Part shown: piece after piece, positions 24,724 to 34,099 of the stretch
How the letters are laid out: each line of letters opens with the position of its first letter
Numbering within the stretch: position 1 is the first letter of the stretch
The notes under the pieces: model-generated
What the model saw: only the letters and a program-made list of their open reading frames with translations
What the model was told of the DNA's origin: nothing
The model's database searches: none
NCBI GenBank assembly: GCA_000697055.1
Contig: JNDT01001931.1
Coordinates: 124,001-188,000, forward strand
Direction: 5' to 3'
Source of the DNA: Saksenaea vasiformis B4078
Lineage: Eukaryota; Mucoromycota; Mucoromycetes; Mucorales; Saksenaeaceae
DNA: 64,000 nucleotides
Position numbers and translations under genes: made by a program

Positions 24724-26134
24724 GTTACCGAGATACTCTTCCTTTTTTTTTCCCACCACCTTGTATAATCTTCACAAATGAAATATATAGTTTCGCCCCT
24801 TTCCCCCTTTGTTTTCGGTTAATACAATATGTAGCGTGTTTTTTTTTTAAAAAAAAAAAAGAAGACAAATAGACCATTGATACGAGGATGTTTGTTTGCT
24901 AGCTCTGACTCCAAAGGAATAATTTTTGCGACAGATTCAATTACCGCCATTAACAAAAAACAACAACAACTTGTTCTCTGTTCGGACAGATCATGCATGT
25001 GATAATCTGTGAGGCTCATAATTTAGCGAAGAAATGATCATCATTGTAGCCTTAGAACATGGACTCTTACCCGCCCTGATAGTACTCACAGATTAGAGAT
25101 ATATTCCCGTGTGTAATATGGGTGTTCTCTCGGGTTGCGTCGAAAAGAATGGTAATGGTTGCCGTGAGATTGATAAAAGGCATGCAGCACCTGCGATGGC
25201 AACTGCAACCTGTTGATCTCTATTTTCTTTTTTCTGTCCCATTACCGCACTTAGACGCTGGGTATGATGCGTTCCTGCGTTGTTGGCGTCTTTGTTTTGA
25301 TAGGATGACTGTGCTTTCGGATGGATAGTATTGTGAATTCAATGGGTACACATTTGTGAGCCTCTATGCTCATCCATCATAGCGCTCTCGGAACTGCAAT
25401 TCATCTTGTCGATCATGGCCGCTGACGCTTGAACTCACTCCTATGTCACACTTCGCAGTGGCTATGAGCGGTATTAACTTATTTCCTTGTTCTTTTTTAT
25501 GCAACGATATCATAGATGCAATCATTTCTAAGGCTCTGCGTACGAGAATTGCGCTAGAATACGCATCAATCTGTAAATGATTTAGTTCAAATCATTACGT
25601 CAGATGCATAGATTACCTAGTGACAGCGAAGCACATAATCGCCGTCTTCGGCATTTTCAGACTCCCGATATCAATACAGTTCGTCATCGCAAATGAGGAA
25701 GAAAAAAGCGAGAAGAAAGAGCCGATCGACAATACCTGAAATGTTAAGTAGTGAATAAAAATTAACGAGCCAAACACCCTATAGCTTTTTCAAGCAACTA
25801 TCATTTTCGTATGACTGACGGGTTAACCATTTTACTGGGTTAAATTTGTATTCATGTGCTTTACTCCAGCTTTTTTTTTAAAAAAAATGACTGAGATATC
25901 GTAGGCCGCATATATTATTGTAGAGAACCAACTGCTATGCGCACTATTGTAAGTATGTAGTAAATAAAGATGCTGAATAACCATGTATCTAACTTCTTCA
26001 AAGAGCTCCTGGCATTGTCAGCAAAGGCTGCTCTGATTGGTCGGTGTGGCTAAGGCACTGACAATGGCTCTCTGTGTGTGTGTCCAGCAGGACTGTCATC
26101 TGTCTGTCAGTGGGAAACCTTTTCCTTTCAACTC
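24724..26134. other. Intergenic region, no gene recognised
   Basis: About 1.4 kb between the F-box and Nuf2 genes. A CCAAT-box-like ATTGG lies at about 26036. Nothing else could be supported on either strand. Confidence 0.45.
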
Positions 26135-27950
26135 ATGTCACAGCATGCACAAGATGAATTTGATCCGCCTTTATTAACGTTACCTGCTCTTGTTGAATGT
26201 CTGCAGGAAATGCAGTTAAATGTCAATGCTGACGACATTTTACATCCAACGCAAGGGCGCGTCTGTCAGTTGTACGAATGTCTCTTGCGTATTCTTGTTC
26301 CTTGGCGTGTTGAGGAAATGGATGCTTTGAAAGCAACATTTACGGCTAGTAGAGACGATAAGGTTTGATCGCGTCTTTTTCGCCTTTTCTTGACCGACGA
26401 ACCTACTCCTTTTTCAGGAATTGCGAGATGATATAACAAACACGGCTGCTGTTTATGCACAAATGTATGAACATATGTCGAGAGTATAAAAGGAGTAACT
26501 TGTATGTAGGCGTCGCGTTCTTGCTGAGATTGGTTATCATGACTTTACCATGGAAGACACGTTAAGTCCATCCCCAGATCGAACGAGTCGTGTCTTGTGT
26601 GCTATTGTGAATTACGCTAAATTTATGCAAGATGCGTGGAAGACATTTGAACCCTTTGCCATTGGGGCGGTAAACCGACTTATGCAAAAAAAAAGTCTGC
26701 TGTTTTAGACTGACAGAATCGAGTCTAGGATGAAGTGCTTGATGAACTGGAAAGATTAAGACAAGAAAATGAGGAACTGGCAAATACATTAACACATGAC
26801 GAGTAAGTCATGGATAAACTTATTGGGATGAAGCAAGTAAACAATTTATTGCTCATGCAACAAGAAAAGAGGTGGTGGATGAGGGTCCGGAAGTACAACG
26901 CCTCAAAGACGAAACGTCTGCGCTGGAAGCAACGTTACGAGAACTGCGAAGCGAGTCATCTACAGTCCAAGCGGAATTAACCGCATTAAAAGAAGAACGA
27001 CGAGCATTAATCGATGTGCTGGTAAGATACCCATGTCTATAAAAATACCGGACTCACATGGCATACATAGACGGGTCACTCGTTCTCTTCACTAAAACTG
27101 ATGGAAGATTGTAAACGCTACAAGAATCTAACTGTCTCTGATCCAGTAGAAAAGAGAGAGGTAAAAAAACGGAGTACGGATAGGATACGCGATCTGACAC
27201 GATATGGGATGGAAAAGGCTGTGGCACGACTTTCAACATTATGTCAAGAAATGCAGGATAACGTTGCGCAGATAAATGCTACCTATGAATCATTAAAAGA
27301 AGCAGAGGAACGAATCGATATGATCAGACAAGTAAGACATCAGACTTCTCTTCCACAGACGATGTAAACCATGTTTAGGATCTCCTCACGTGTCTGCGTG
27401 AGATGCAACAAGTCAAGGAGATCGTGTCTCAGGCTCACTTGCTTCAGAAGGACAAGTCGAATTGGGATGAAGAAGAAAAAAAGTTACGGGAAGCGATTGC
27501 CATGATCAAAACAAAGCAGGAGGTAAGTTTTGTTTCTAGTTAATGACGAAGGCAACTGAACGTTCTTGTTTTCCAGAAAATACGACGTGCATCGACTCTG
27601 TTAGAGTCAAAAATAAAAGCTGCAGAAGAGCAGAGAGAAAGCAAACGGAAAGCTTATGATCTGCGGTTATCCAAAAACACAAAAGAATTGGACAAGATGT
27701 ACACGGAAGATACAACACGAAGTCTACTAGAACCGAAGCTAGAGGTAGTGGAAGCATTGGAGAAAAAGGTGATAAGCGTAGCGTGACAACAAACAATGTG
27801 CCATGACTTATCTTTTCGCAACAGGTGGAGGAGCTGACGTCGGCGCACAGACACACGATGGCACGTTTAGAACAGATTCTGGTTGATCTGGAACGGCGGT
27901 GTTATGCACTGATAGAACGTAGTGAAAAAGTCATAAGTCCTGGACTTTGA
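26135..27950 (+). CDS. NUF2: Kinetochore protein Nuf2
   Basis: Subunit of the Ndc80 complex that links kinetochores to microtubules. Exons 26135-26362, 26418-26464, 26510-26669, 26729-26802, 26865-27021, 27071-27331, 27379-27522, 27577-27768 and 27825-27950 give 462 residues. The N-terminal calponin-homology-like head is recognisable by LLTLPALVECLQEMQ, AEIGYHDFTMEDTLSPSPDR and AIVNYAKFMQDAW. After it the protein is almost entirely coiled coil (from about residue 150), with SLKLMEDCKRYKNLTVSDPVEK at the place of the family's conserved 'SPEKLK' block. Part of exon 6 (27161-27217, 57 nt, starting GTAAAA and ending AG) could be a further in-frame intron, giving 443 residues. The third exon requires the GTATGA donor at 26465. 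Confidence 0.83.
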
Positions 27951-28317
27951 AAATACTGGATTTGGAATCAACGTTTGCGTCAGCTATATGTCCTTTTACG
28001 TTCAAGTTGAATAAGTTTAGCGCTGGAAATTGATGCGTCTTTGCGACGAGAAGTAGTTTACTTTGCGTCAACCCTACGAATAGTTCGCGTGTGAGTAACT
28101 TCGTTTTTGCATTGAGGTGCTTCAGTGATCGTTTTCCGATATCCCGTCGGAAAGCAGTAAAATGTCTCACGATAAGGAAATTGTCTCATTGAAACAAAAA
28201 ATCGTTTTTTGCGTTGAGGTACTTCAGCGATGGATTCCCAGTATTCCATCGCAAAGTAGTAAATATGTTTCAAGATAAGCACAGGTTCTACCCAAAATAA
28301 TCCGTACGTAAGCGAAT
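27951..28317. other. Intergenic region with a diverged tandem duplication
   Basis: Downstream of Nuf2. It holds two related blocks of about 78 bp (see the repeat at 28101-28280) and then the inverted copy of the dispersed repeat. No coding exon seen. Confidence 0.5.
28101..28280 (+). repeat. Diverged tandem duplication (two blocks of about 78 bp)
   Basis: Block A (28101-28177) and block B (28202-28280) share, in order, TCGTTTTTTGC-like, ATTGAGGTGCTTCAG / GTTGAGGTACTTCAG, TTCC-A-TA-CC-TCG, AAAG-AGTAAA and AGATAAG segments. About three quarters of positions agree by eye. Confidence 0.65.
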
Positions 28318-28915
28318 GTACGAATTTCGTTTTTTTTTTCTTTGGCTCTGTTCTATTTAACATCCCCGGTAAGGATGCCAATTTATATACATACACAATT
28401 ATTCATGTTTTTTTTTGTCTATCATTTAGCCTGCATGACCTCTGTCCCGAACCGTCCTGGCTGTGGTGTAGCCCCCTGTTCACCACCAGGTAAGCAAGTA
28501 TTATCGCACGCTGCCTTATCCAACTTCGACAACAGAACCTTGCCAGACATTTGCATCGCTTCAAGTCCTCTGCACGGCGTAACTCTCAACACTGGTCCTC
28601 GTCACCAGAACAACCCCACGCTGGCCCCACCGGACTCAGGTGCGGGCTTGGCCCAGGCTTTTTGGCCTGATTACCTTCGGGGTAAGTGAAAAGGCAATCA
28701 AATCATCTTTCATTTACTAACCTTGAACAATTTTTTTATGCTGTTCCAATAAATTATGCGCCCATCTGGAAACCAAGTTGATGTAAGTACAGTATTACTT
28801 TGTCGCCAATTTGTGAACTAATGACCGCATATTCAATTATTTCCTTAGCGCAAACTTGGTTCTTCATGGACGCATAGTTTATTTAGAGTATCGTAAAAAG
28901 TTGTTCAATAAAACA
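28318..28915 (-). repeat. Dispersed repeat family, copy 1 (inverted)
   Basis: Reverse-complement copy of the repeat also found at 33200-33470, 50185-50860 and 58660-59350. Landmarks: TTTGGCTCTGTTC at 28341, ACCTCTGTCCCGAACCGTC at 28440, a segment equal to the reverse complement of GCAGAGGACTTGAAGCGAT near 28560-28580, then the inverted-repeat module (28722-28915) whose two arms contain GCGCCCATCTGGAAACC and GGTTCTTCATGGACGC. An open frame at 28434-28689 falls entirely inside it and is not called as a gene. Confidence 0.7.
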
Positions 28916-28993
28916 GTAAACGATTAAAGCAACGTTTTGCAAAGTGACAAATCTCCGCCCAGTTCTTTTTTTTTTTTTTTTTTGCCTGGTAGA

Positions 28994-30049
28994 ATGTGTC
29001 AAGGTGAAGCACCTTTGTTGGGCCAGGGCGAGCCTGTCACGGATGAATCACTACTCAAAGACCTTTGTGATGCTCATTGTCACCCGCATGATGATACCGA
29101 TCGTCTCGGTATGATTCCACAACTCAAGACGGGCCATTTGACCTTGATGGGTGTCCGATGCGATGACTGGGATCGTGTGAGTCAAGTTGCCAAGCAATGC
29201 AACGCAGTGAGCGAGTTGAAATGCATTCCATCGTTCGGTAAGACTTTGCTACGGTGCTGCGATCGCTGAAATGGAACGACAGGGTTGCATCCATGGTACA
29301 CTCACTTTGTCATGACGAAAGAAGAAGAAGAAGAAGAAGAAGGGGAGCAGGGCCATTATGATAGGGTACTGACAGCTTCTGTGCCTGAGGACAAACTGGA
29401 TTTGATTCCTCATCTTCCTCGTCCGATCCCCTATGATGTTTGGTACACGGACTTGCGTCAACGACTTGTGGAGAATCCACGGGCAACGGTAGGTGAGGTT
29501 GGTTTGGACCGTTCTGCGCGTCTTTTACCGCGTGGACAAATTGAATGGCATGGCGTCAAGCCTACAACGGTGCAATGCACTATTACGCATCAACTTGCGA
29601 TTATTGATGCACAGCTAGAACTGGCCCGTGAGTTGGACCGTGCAGTCAGCATCCACTGTGTTCAGGCGCAGGGGCATCTACTGCAGTTACTCAAAGCCAA
29701 GGAAAGTAGTAAAAAATCATCGCGCCCTCTCCGACTTTGTCTCCATTCCTTCTCTGGATCACCAGCCACTGTCCCACAGTTTCTCCAACTCCGTGGATTT
29801 GAGATCTATGTCTCCGTTTCCATTGCCATCAATGCCCGCCTTGCACCCAAAAAACTCGAATCTCTTATTCAGACGGTCCCCCTTGACAGACTTCTCATCG
29901 AATCTGACCTCAACACGCCGGACCATCTGGACGACGCCATGGTCGCGATTGCACGTGCCGTCGCCCATGCTCGTCAGATGTCACTAGAAGACGTAGTGAA
30001 ACAGACACGCACAAACTGGCGTAAATTCATAGCACATGTTGACATTTAA
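28994..30049 (+). CDS. TatD-family metal-dependent hydrolase (Scn1/Cut9-interacting type)
   Basis: Amidohydrolase-fold protein of the TatD group, typically a nuclease; the fission-yeast Scn1 subgroup genetically interacts with the APC/C subunit Cut9. Exons 28994-29237 and 29283-30049 give 336 residues. Metal-binding motif CDAHCHPHDD is near residue 27; IPSFGLHPWYTH is formed across the intron; TVGEVGLDRSARL carries the catalytic Glu; AVSIHCVQAQGHLL and LCLHSFSG supply the next histidines; and LLIESDLN supplies the terminal Asp. A run of seven or more Glu after HFVMTK (GAA repeat, about 29318-29341) is inserted in the loop after the second motif. Convergent with the V-ATPase gene, with 37 bp between stop codons. 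Confidence 0.85.
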
Positions 30050-30086
30050 AACAACATAGTTTTTCTCTCGCTCTTTATTGATACAC

Positions 30087-32016
30087 TTAATCCTCTTCGG
30101 TTGTATCCAACACATCCTTAGTACGTTTGGTCTTGCGGTCGCGCTGGTAATATTCTGCCAACACCTTTTGCGGGATACGGTTGAGCAGCTCCTTGGGGAA
30201 GATACGAAGAAGAGACCATGCGAGATCCAACGAATCGTAGATGGTTCTAGATTCATAAGGACCTGAATAAATAAAAAAGAACGATCAGTTTTCCTTCATC
30301 AAGCAAAAAAAAAAAAAAAGAAGATAAATTGTTTTACCTTGAGCAATAAATGTCTTTTCGAATTTCTCCAAGAATTCAAGCGACAATTTGTCCTCCTGGT
30401 TCAATGCTTCTTCACCAACCACTGCCTTCATGGCTGCAGCGTCACGACCGATGGCGTATTTGGCATACTATATTTGTAACAGACAAAGGTTACGTGACTA
30501 CGGTCTAAACATTTTGGGGGAGGAGGAGGTACTTACCAACTGATTTGAAACATCACCGTGATCCTTTCTTGTCATACCTTCGCCAATAGCGGACTTCATC
30601 AGACGAGATAGGGAGGGCAAGACGTTGATGGGAGGGTAGATTTGACGGTTGTGAAGCTGACGATCGACGAAGATCTGGCCTTCGGTAATGTAACCTGTCA
30701 AGTCAGGAATAGGATGAGTGATATCATCGTTGGGCATGGTCAAAATGGGAATCTGGGTGATGGAACCGTTACGGCCTTCAACACGACCAGCACGTTCGTA
30801 GATCGTGGACAAGTCAGTGTACATATAACCTGGGTAACCACGACGACCTGGCACTTCTTCACGAGCTGCCGAAACTTCACGAAGGGCATCGGCATAGGAA
30901 CTCATATCTGTCAAGATGACCAACACGTGCTTTTCCAGCTGATAAGCGTAGTATTCAGCGGTTGTGAGAGCCAAACGAGGCGTGATGATACGCTCAATGG
31001 TAGGATCGTTGGCCAAGTTCAAGAACAACGTAACACGTTCCATCGAACCGTTTTCCTCAAAGTCTTGCTTGAAGAATCGGGCTGTTTCCATGTTTACACC
31101 CATAGCACCGAAAACGATTGAAAAGTTATCTTCGTGACCATCATGCACATCCTTGGTAGGTGCAAGTTTCTGTACAAGACCGGCCTGACGACAAATCTGG
31201 GCAGCGATCTATAGAATGTTTTTGTAAGCGAACATGATTGCTTTCGTTTGTTTTCTTTGTTTAGGTACCTCGTTGTGTGGAAGACCTGCGGCAGAGAAGA
31301 TGGGAATCTTTTGACCACGAGCGATCGAGTTCATGGTATCGATAGCGGAAATACCAGTCTGGATCATTTCCTCAGGGTAGATACGCGAATAGGGATTGAT
31401 AGGAGAACCGTTGATATCGAGATAATCATCTGCGAACACCTTTGGACCCTTGTCGATCGGCTTTCCGGAACCGTTAAACACACGTCCCAACATGTCTTCC
31501 GATACAGGAATATGAAGTGTGTTGCCCGTAAAAGTAATATGCGTTTGCTTTGCATCAATGCCAGATGTACCCTCGAACACCTATTTTTCTTTATGTGTTA
31601 CCAAAAAAAAAAAAAAGCCAGAGCTGATCAATAAAAAAAAAAAGAAACCGTTACCTGTACAATAGCCTTCTTTCCCTGGACTTCGAGAACCTGACCGGCA
31701 CGAACAGAGCCGTCAGGCAACGTCAGGTTGACAATCTCAGAAAATTGGGGGTACTGGAAACCCAACATTAGTCACGAAGCCATTCCAATCCAACAAAACA
31801 AACCTTGACATTATCAAGAATGACCAGAGGACCATTCACACCTGTCACGGTACGGTAGTCTAGGAGAGGAGCACGTTAGATGTTGATGTTTCAGGCGACC
31901 GTTCCTCCAGAAAAAAGAAAAAAAAACTTACCCAAACGAGGTTTGGCAACGAAATCTCGGGTCACTGCAGACTTGTTCAGTTGGAATGCCTCTCTTGCAG
32001 AAATGACGCTGGCCAT
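30087..32016 (-). CDS. VMA2: V-type proton ATPase subunit B
   Basis: Non-catalytic nucleotide-binding B subunit of the V1 sector, which drives vacuolar and endosomal acidification. Seven exons (31932-32016, 31804-31859, 31655-31753, 31269-31580, 30537-31208, 30338-30467, 30087-30262) give 509 residues, the normal size. Recognisable blocks: [48 protein letters not shown] (the degenerate P-loop of B subunits), [32 protein letters not shown] and the ATPase signature [13 protein letters not shown]. The first exon is short and is joined by two small exons, a 5'-biased intron layout. The promoter carries the 13-mer also seen upstream of A49/NSA2. Confidence 0.97.
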
Positions 32017-33199
32017 GGTGCTTTTAATAAAATAAAATAAAATAAAAAAGCGAAGCGCTTTGAAGCGAGAAAAAGGCGCTTTCTGGTGCGCGGAGTTTTT
32101 TCCTGCGGGAAAGGGAGATTGCGGCGTTTCAGAAAGATGACATCAATAGGGATTTCCGTGTGGGAAATACTCCGCCCTCGTCGTCTTTTCATTATGTGAC
32201 AACAGCTACACTTATCCTGGATATTAGATCAAAGCGAGTTATGTATTGCTGTTCAAAAAAGATGCATATACTATGCGCTTACTGTCATCATGTCGCGTGA
32301 AGGATGCGGTTTCACAGCAAGAACGAATTATCGCGTCTCCGACTACAGCGAATCCCCATAAGCATATACAGCGTAGACAACGCATACCTAGGTTATCAAG
32401 TATCTAGGCATGTGTCAACCGGGCATGAAATATGACAACAGCATACTAAGGTTTAGACACAGATCGTCAATACATATGACAATAGGCTGTCATTGCTCAT
32501 GTTAGCGTCACTATTTTTGGTATCCTTAACATCTTATATATAAACTCTATGACATAGCTCTCAAGACGTAGACTTAGAAAATCCTTTGAGACTGAATTAT
32601 CTTATTAAATCTTTGCGTCTGCTTTTCATAGTAGCTTCAGTCCTCTTGAGATTTGTCAATAATAATCTTTCTCAGTACATACTTTTTAAAGGTCGGTTAC
32701 GCTGCTACATACAAAGTTACGTATATAACGTTTGTTATCAGTATATATATATAACCATATCAGAAAGTTGAAGATCATTATATCTGTTAATACGTTAATC
32801 CCAATTACTATTTGATTTGTAACTGTGCACAACTATTCGATTCTAGATGCACGACGATCTGTCACATATACCACAAGATCTGATCAACAGAGCTTTCAAA
32901 AAGACATCGAAATTTGCTTTAATAACCTCAATAAAGAGTCTTTAAGTATTACTCGGCCCGTTTTATTTTAAAAAGGAATATCACATCACGACACGTCTTA
33001 CTATCACCCGTTCCCGATACGACGTCCGGCTCCAGATTTTACCACTTCAAGGGCCATCCGTAAACAAAGAAAAGGCATGCTGCCGGCATTACATTCACTG
33101 CCATAATACTGAATATCCTGGAAGCCAAGCACGTACTCCAAGTGGAGGTCAACTGTAGTTTATTCGCATGCATTAAAAATTGACGTTCAGATACGGGGC
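32017..33199. other. Intergenic region, no gene recognised
   Basis: AT-rich DNA upstream of VMA2, apart from the promoter motif. I see no coding exon or clear repeat copy; the right end merges into the repeat cluster at 33200. Confidence 0.45.
32055..32067. promoter_or_regulatory. 13-bp motif GCGCTTTGAAGCG upstream of VMA2
   Basis: Identical to the 13-mer at 21969-21981. Here it lies 39 bp upstream of the V-ATPase B start codon, next to a second GGCGCTTTC half-copy. Confidence 0.35.
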
Positions 33200-33470
33200 G
33201 CAGGTCTCCTAGGTCAGGGTAGTGGGGAAGGTGGTTATGGGAGGATGATTTCTGGGAGAAGGCTACAACTTCGGTGTAGAAATTGGCAACAGCGTCTGCT
33301 TAGCTTGTGTTGAACAAGGGGCTACAACAAAGCCAGGACCGTTCGGGACACGTGTCAAGCAAGCTTAACAATAGATAAAAGGACACGAATGATCCTGTAT
33401 ATATGATGAGGAATCAACATCCTTACTGGAAATTTTAAAGAGAACAGAGCCAAAGGAAAAATAGAAGAAA
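33200..33470 (+). repeat. Dispersed repeat family, copy 2 (truncated)
   Basis: Shares with the other copies the ordered landmarks AGCCAGGACCGTTCGGGACA (33331), CAAGCTTAACAATAGATAAAAGGACAC, ATGATCCTG and GAACAGAGCCAAAG (33441). The inverted-repeat module present in other copies is not evident here. Confidence 0.65.
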
Positions 33471-33475
33471 CACCA

Positions 33476-33716
33476 TGGGAAATGGGGATTTAGTAGGATT
33501 CGAATTGACTAGCGCTGGATTGGGTTTGCCTAATTTTCCCTATTGGATCCCCAGTCACCAGGATTCGGTAAAATAGAAAAGGATGCAGGATAGTTAAAAC
33601 AAATTTGTCTTGCAAAAATTCAGCGGGATCTGATAGGAGTTCTTTTTGTTAGGGAAAATTAGGCAAACCCAATCCGGCTCTAGTCAATTCGAATCCTACT
33701 AAATCCCCATTTCTCA
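33476..33716. mobile_element. MITE with 66-bp terminal inverted repeats (MITE 1)
   Basis: Non-autonomous DNA transposon of 241 bp. The left arm (33476-33541) and the reverse complement of the right arm (33651-33716) agree at 63 of 66 positions; both begin TGGGAAATGGGGATTTAG or TGAGAAATGGGGATTTAG. The right flank is TA; the left flank is CA, consistent with a mutated TA target duplication. The 109-bp interior has no coding potential. TA duplication and TIR layout suggest the Tc1/mariner superfamily. Near-identity of the arms implies recent activity. Confidence 0.85.
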
Positions 33717-34099
33717 TAGTGAAAATTCGTGCGTTCCTTTCGGTATGGAGACTTTCGGTGGAACTTGTCCTTATCTTGAAATGTTTTCAAGTCTTCTGAT
33801 GGGAGACCCGTGAGGTACCTTAATGCAAAAATGACGTCCACTGGTACATCTTCCCTATCTAGAGGCATTTTTACTCTTTCTGAAAGGATACCAAGAGTCT
33901 ATTAATGAAGCAACAAGAGCTATTTTCCTGGGCAAAGGCTCCTCACTGCCTAGTGCAAAACGTATCCGGCCCGAGTGTAATAGGACATTTAGTTGAGCAA
34001 AACGTTTATTCCAAATCAGTATTAACAAAGCAGCATAAGTCTTCTTTTTTTTCTTTCGCTAAACCAACAGATAGACACAGCTATTCCTTTTTTTTTTTT
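33717..34099. other. Intergenic region between the MITE and EF-2
   Basis: Includes a 62-codon open frame on the minus strand (33680-33868) that overlaps the MITE end and is not supported as a gene. The stretch before 34100 is T-rich 3' flank of EF-2. Confidence 0.4.

Noticed and set aside
28434..28689. Open frame of about 85 residues with neat flanking splice-like sites
   Set aside because: The whole stretch is the inverted copy of the dispersed repeat, so the frame is incidental to the element.
33680..33700. TTCGAATCC-like tRNA B-box sequence
   Set aside because: It is part of the MITE arm; no A box or cloverleaf could be drawn around it. I found no convincing tRNA gene in the window.
33680..33868. 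Minus-strand frame reading PVDVIFALRYLTGLPSEDL
   Set aside because: Its end lies inside the MITE arm, so the frame is at least partly transposon-derived; too short to call.
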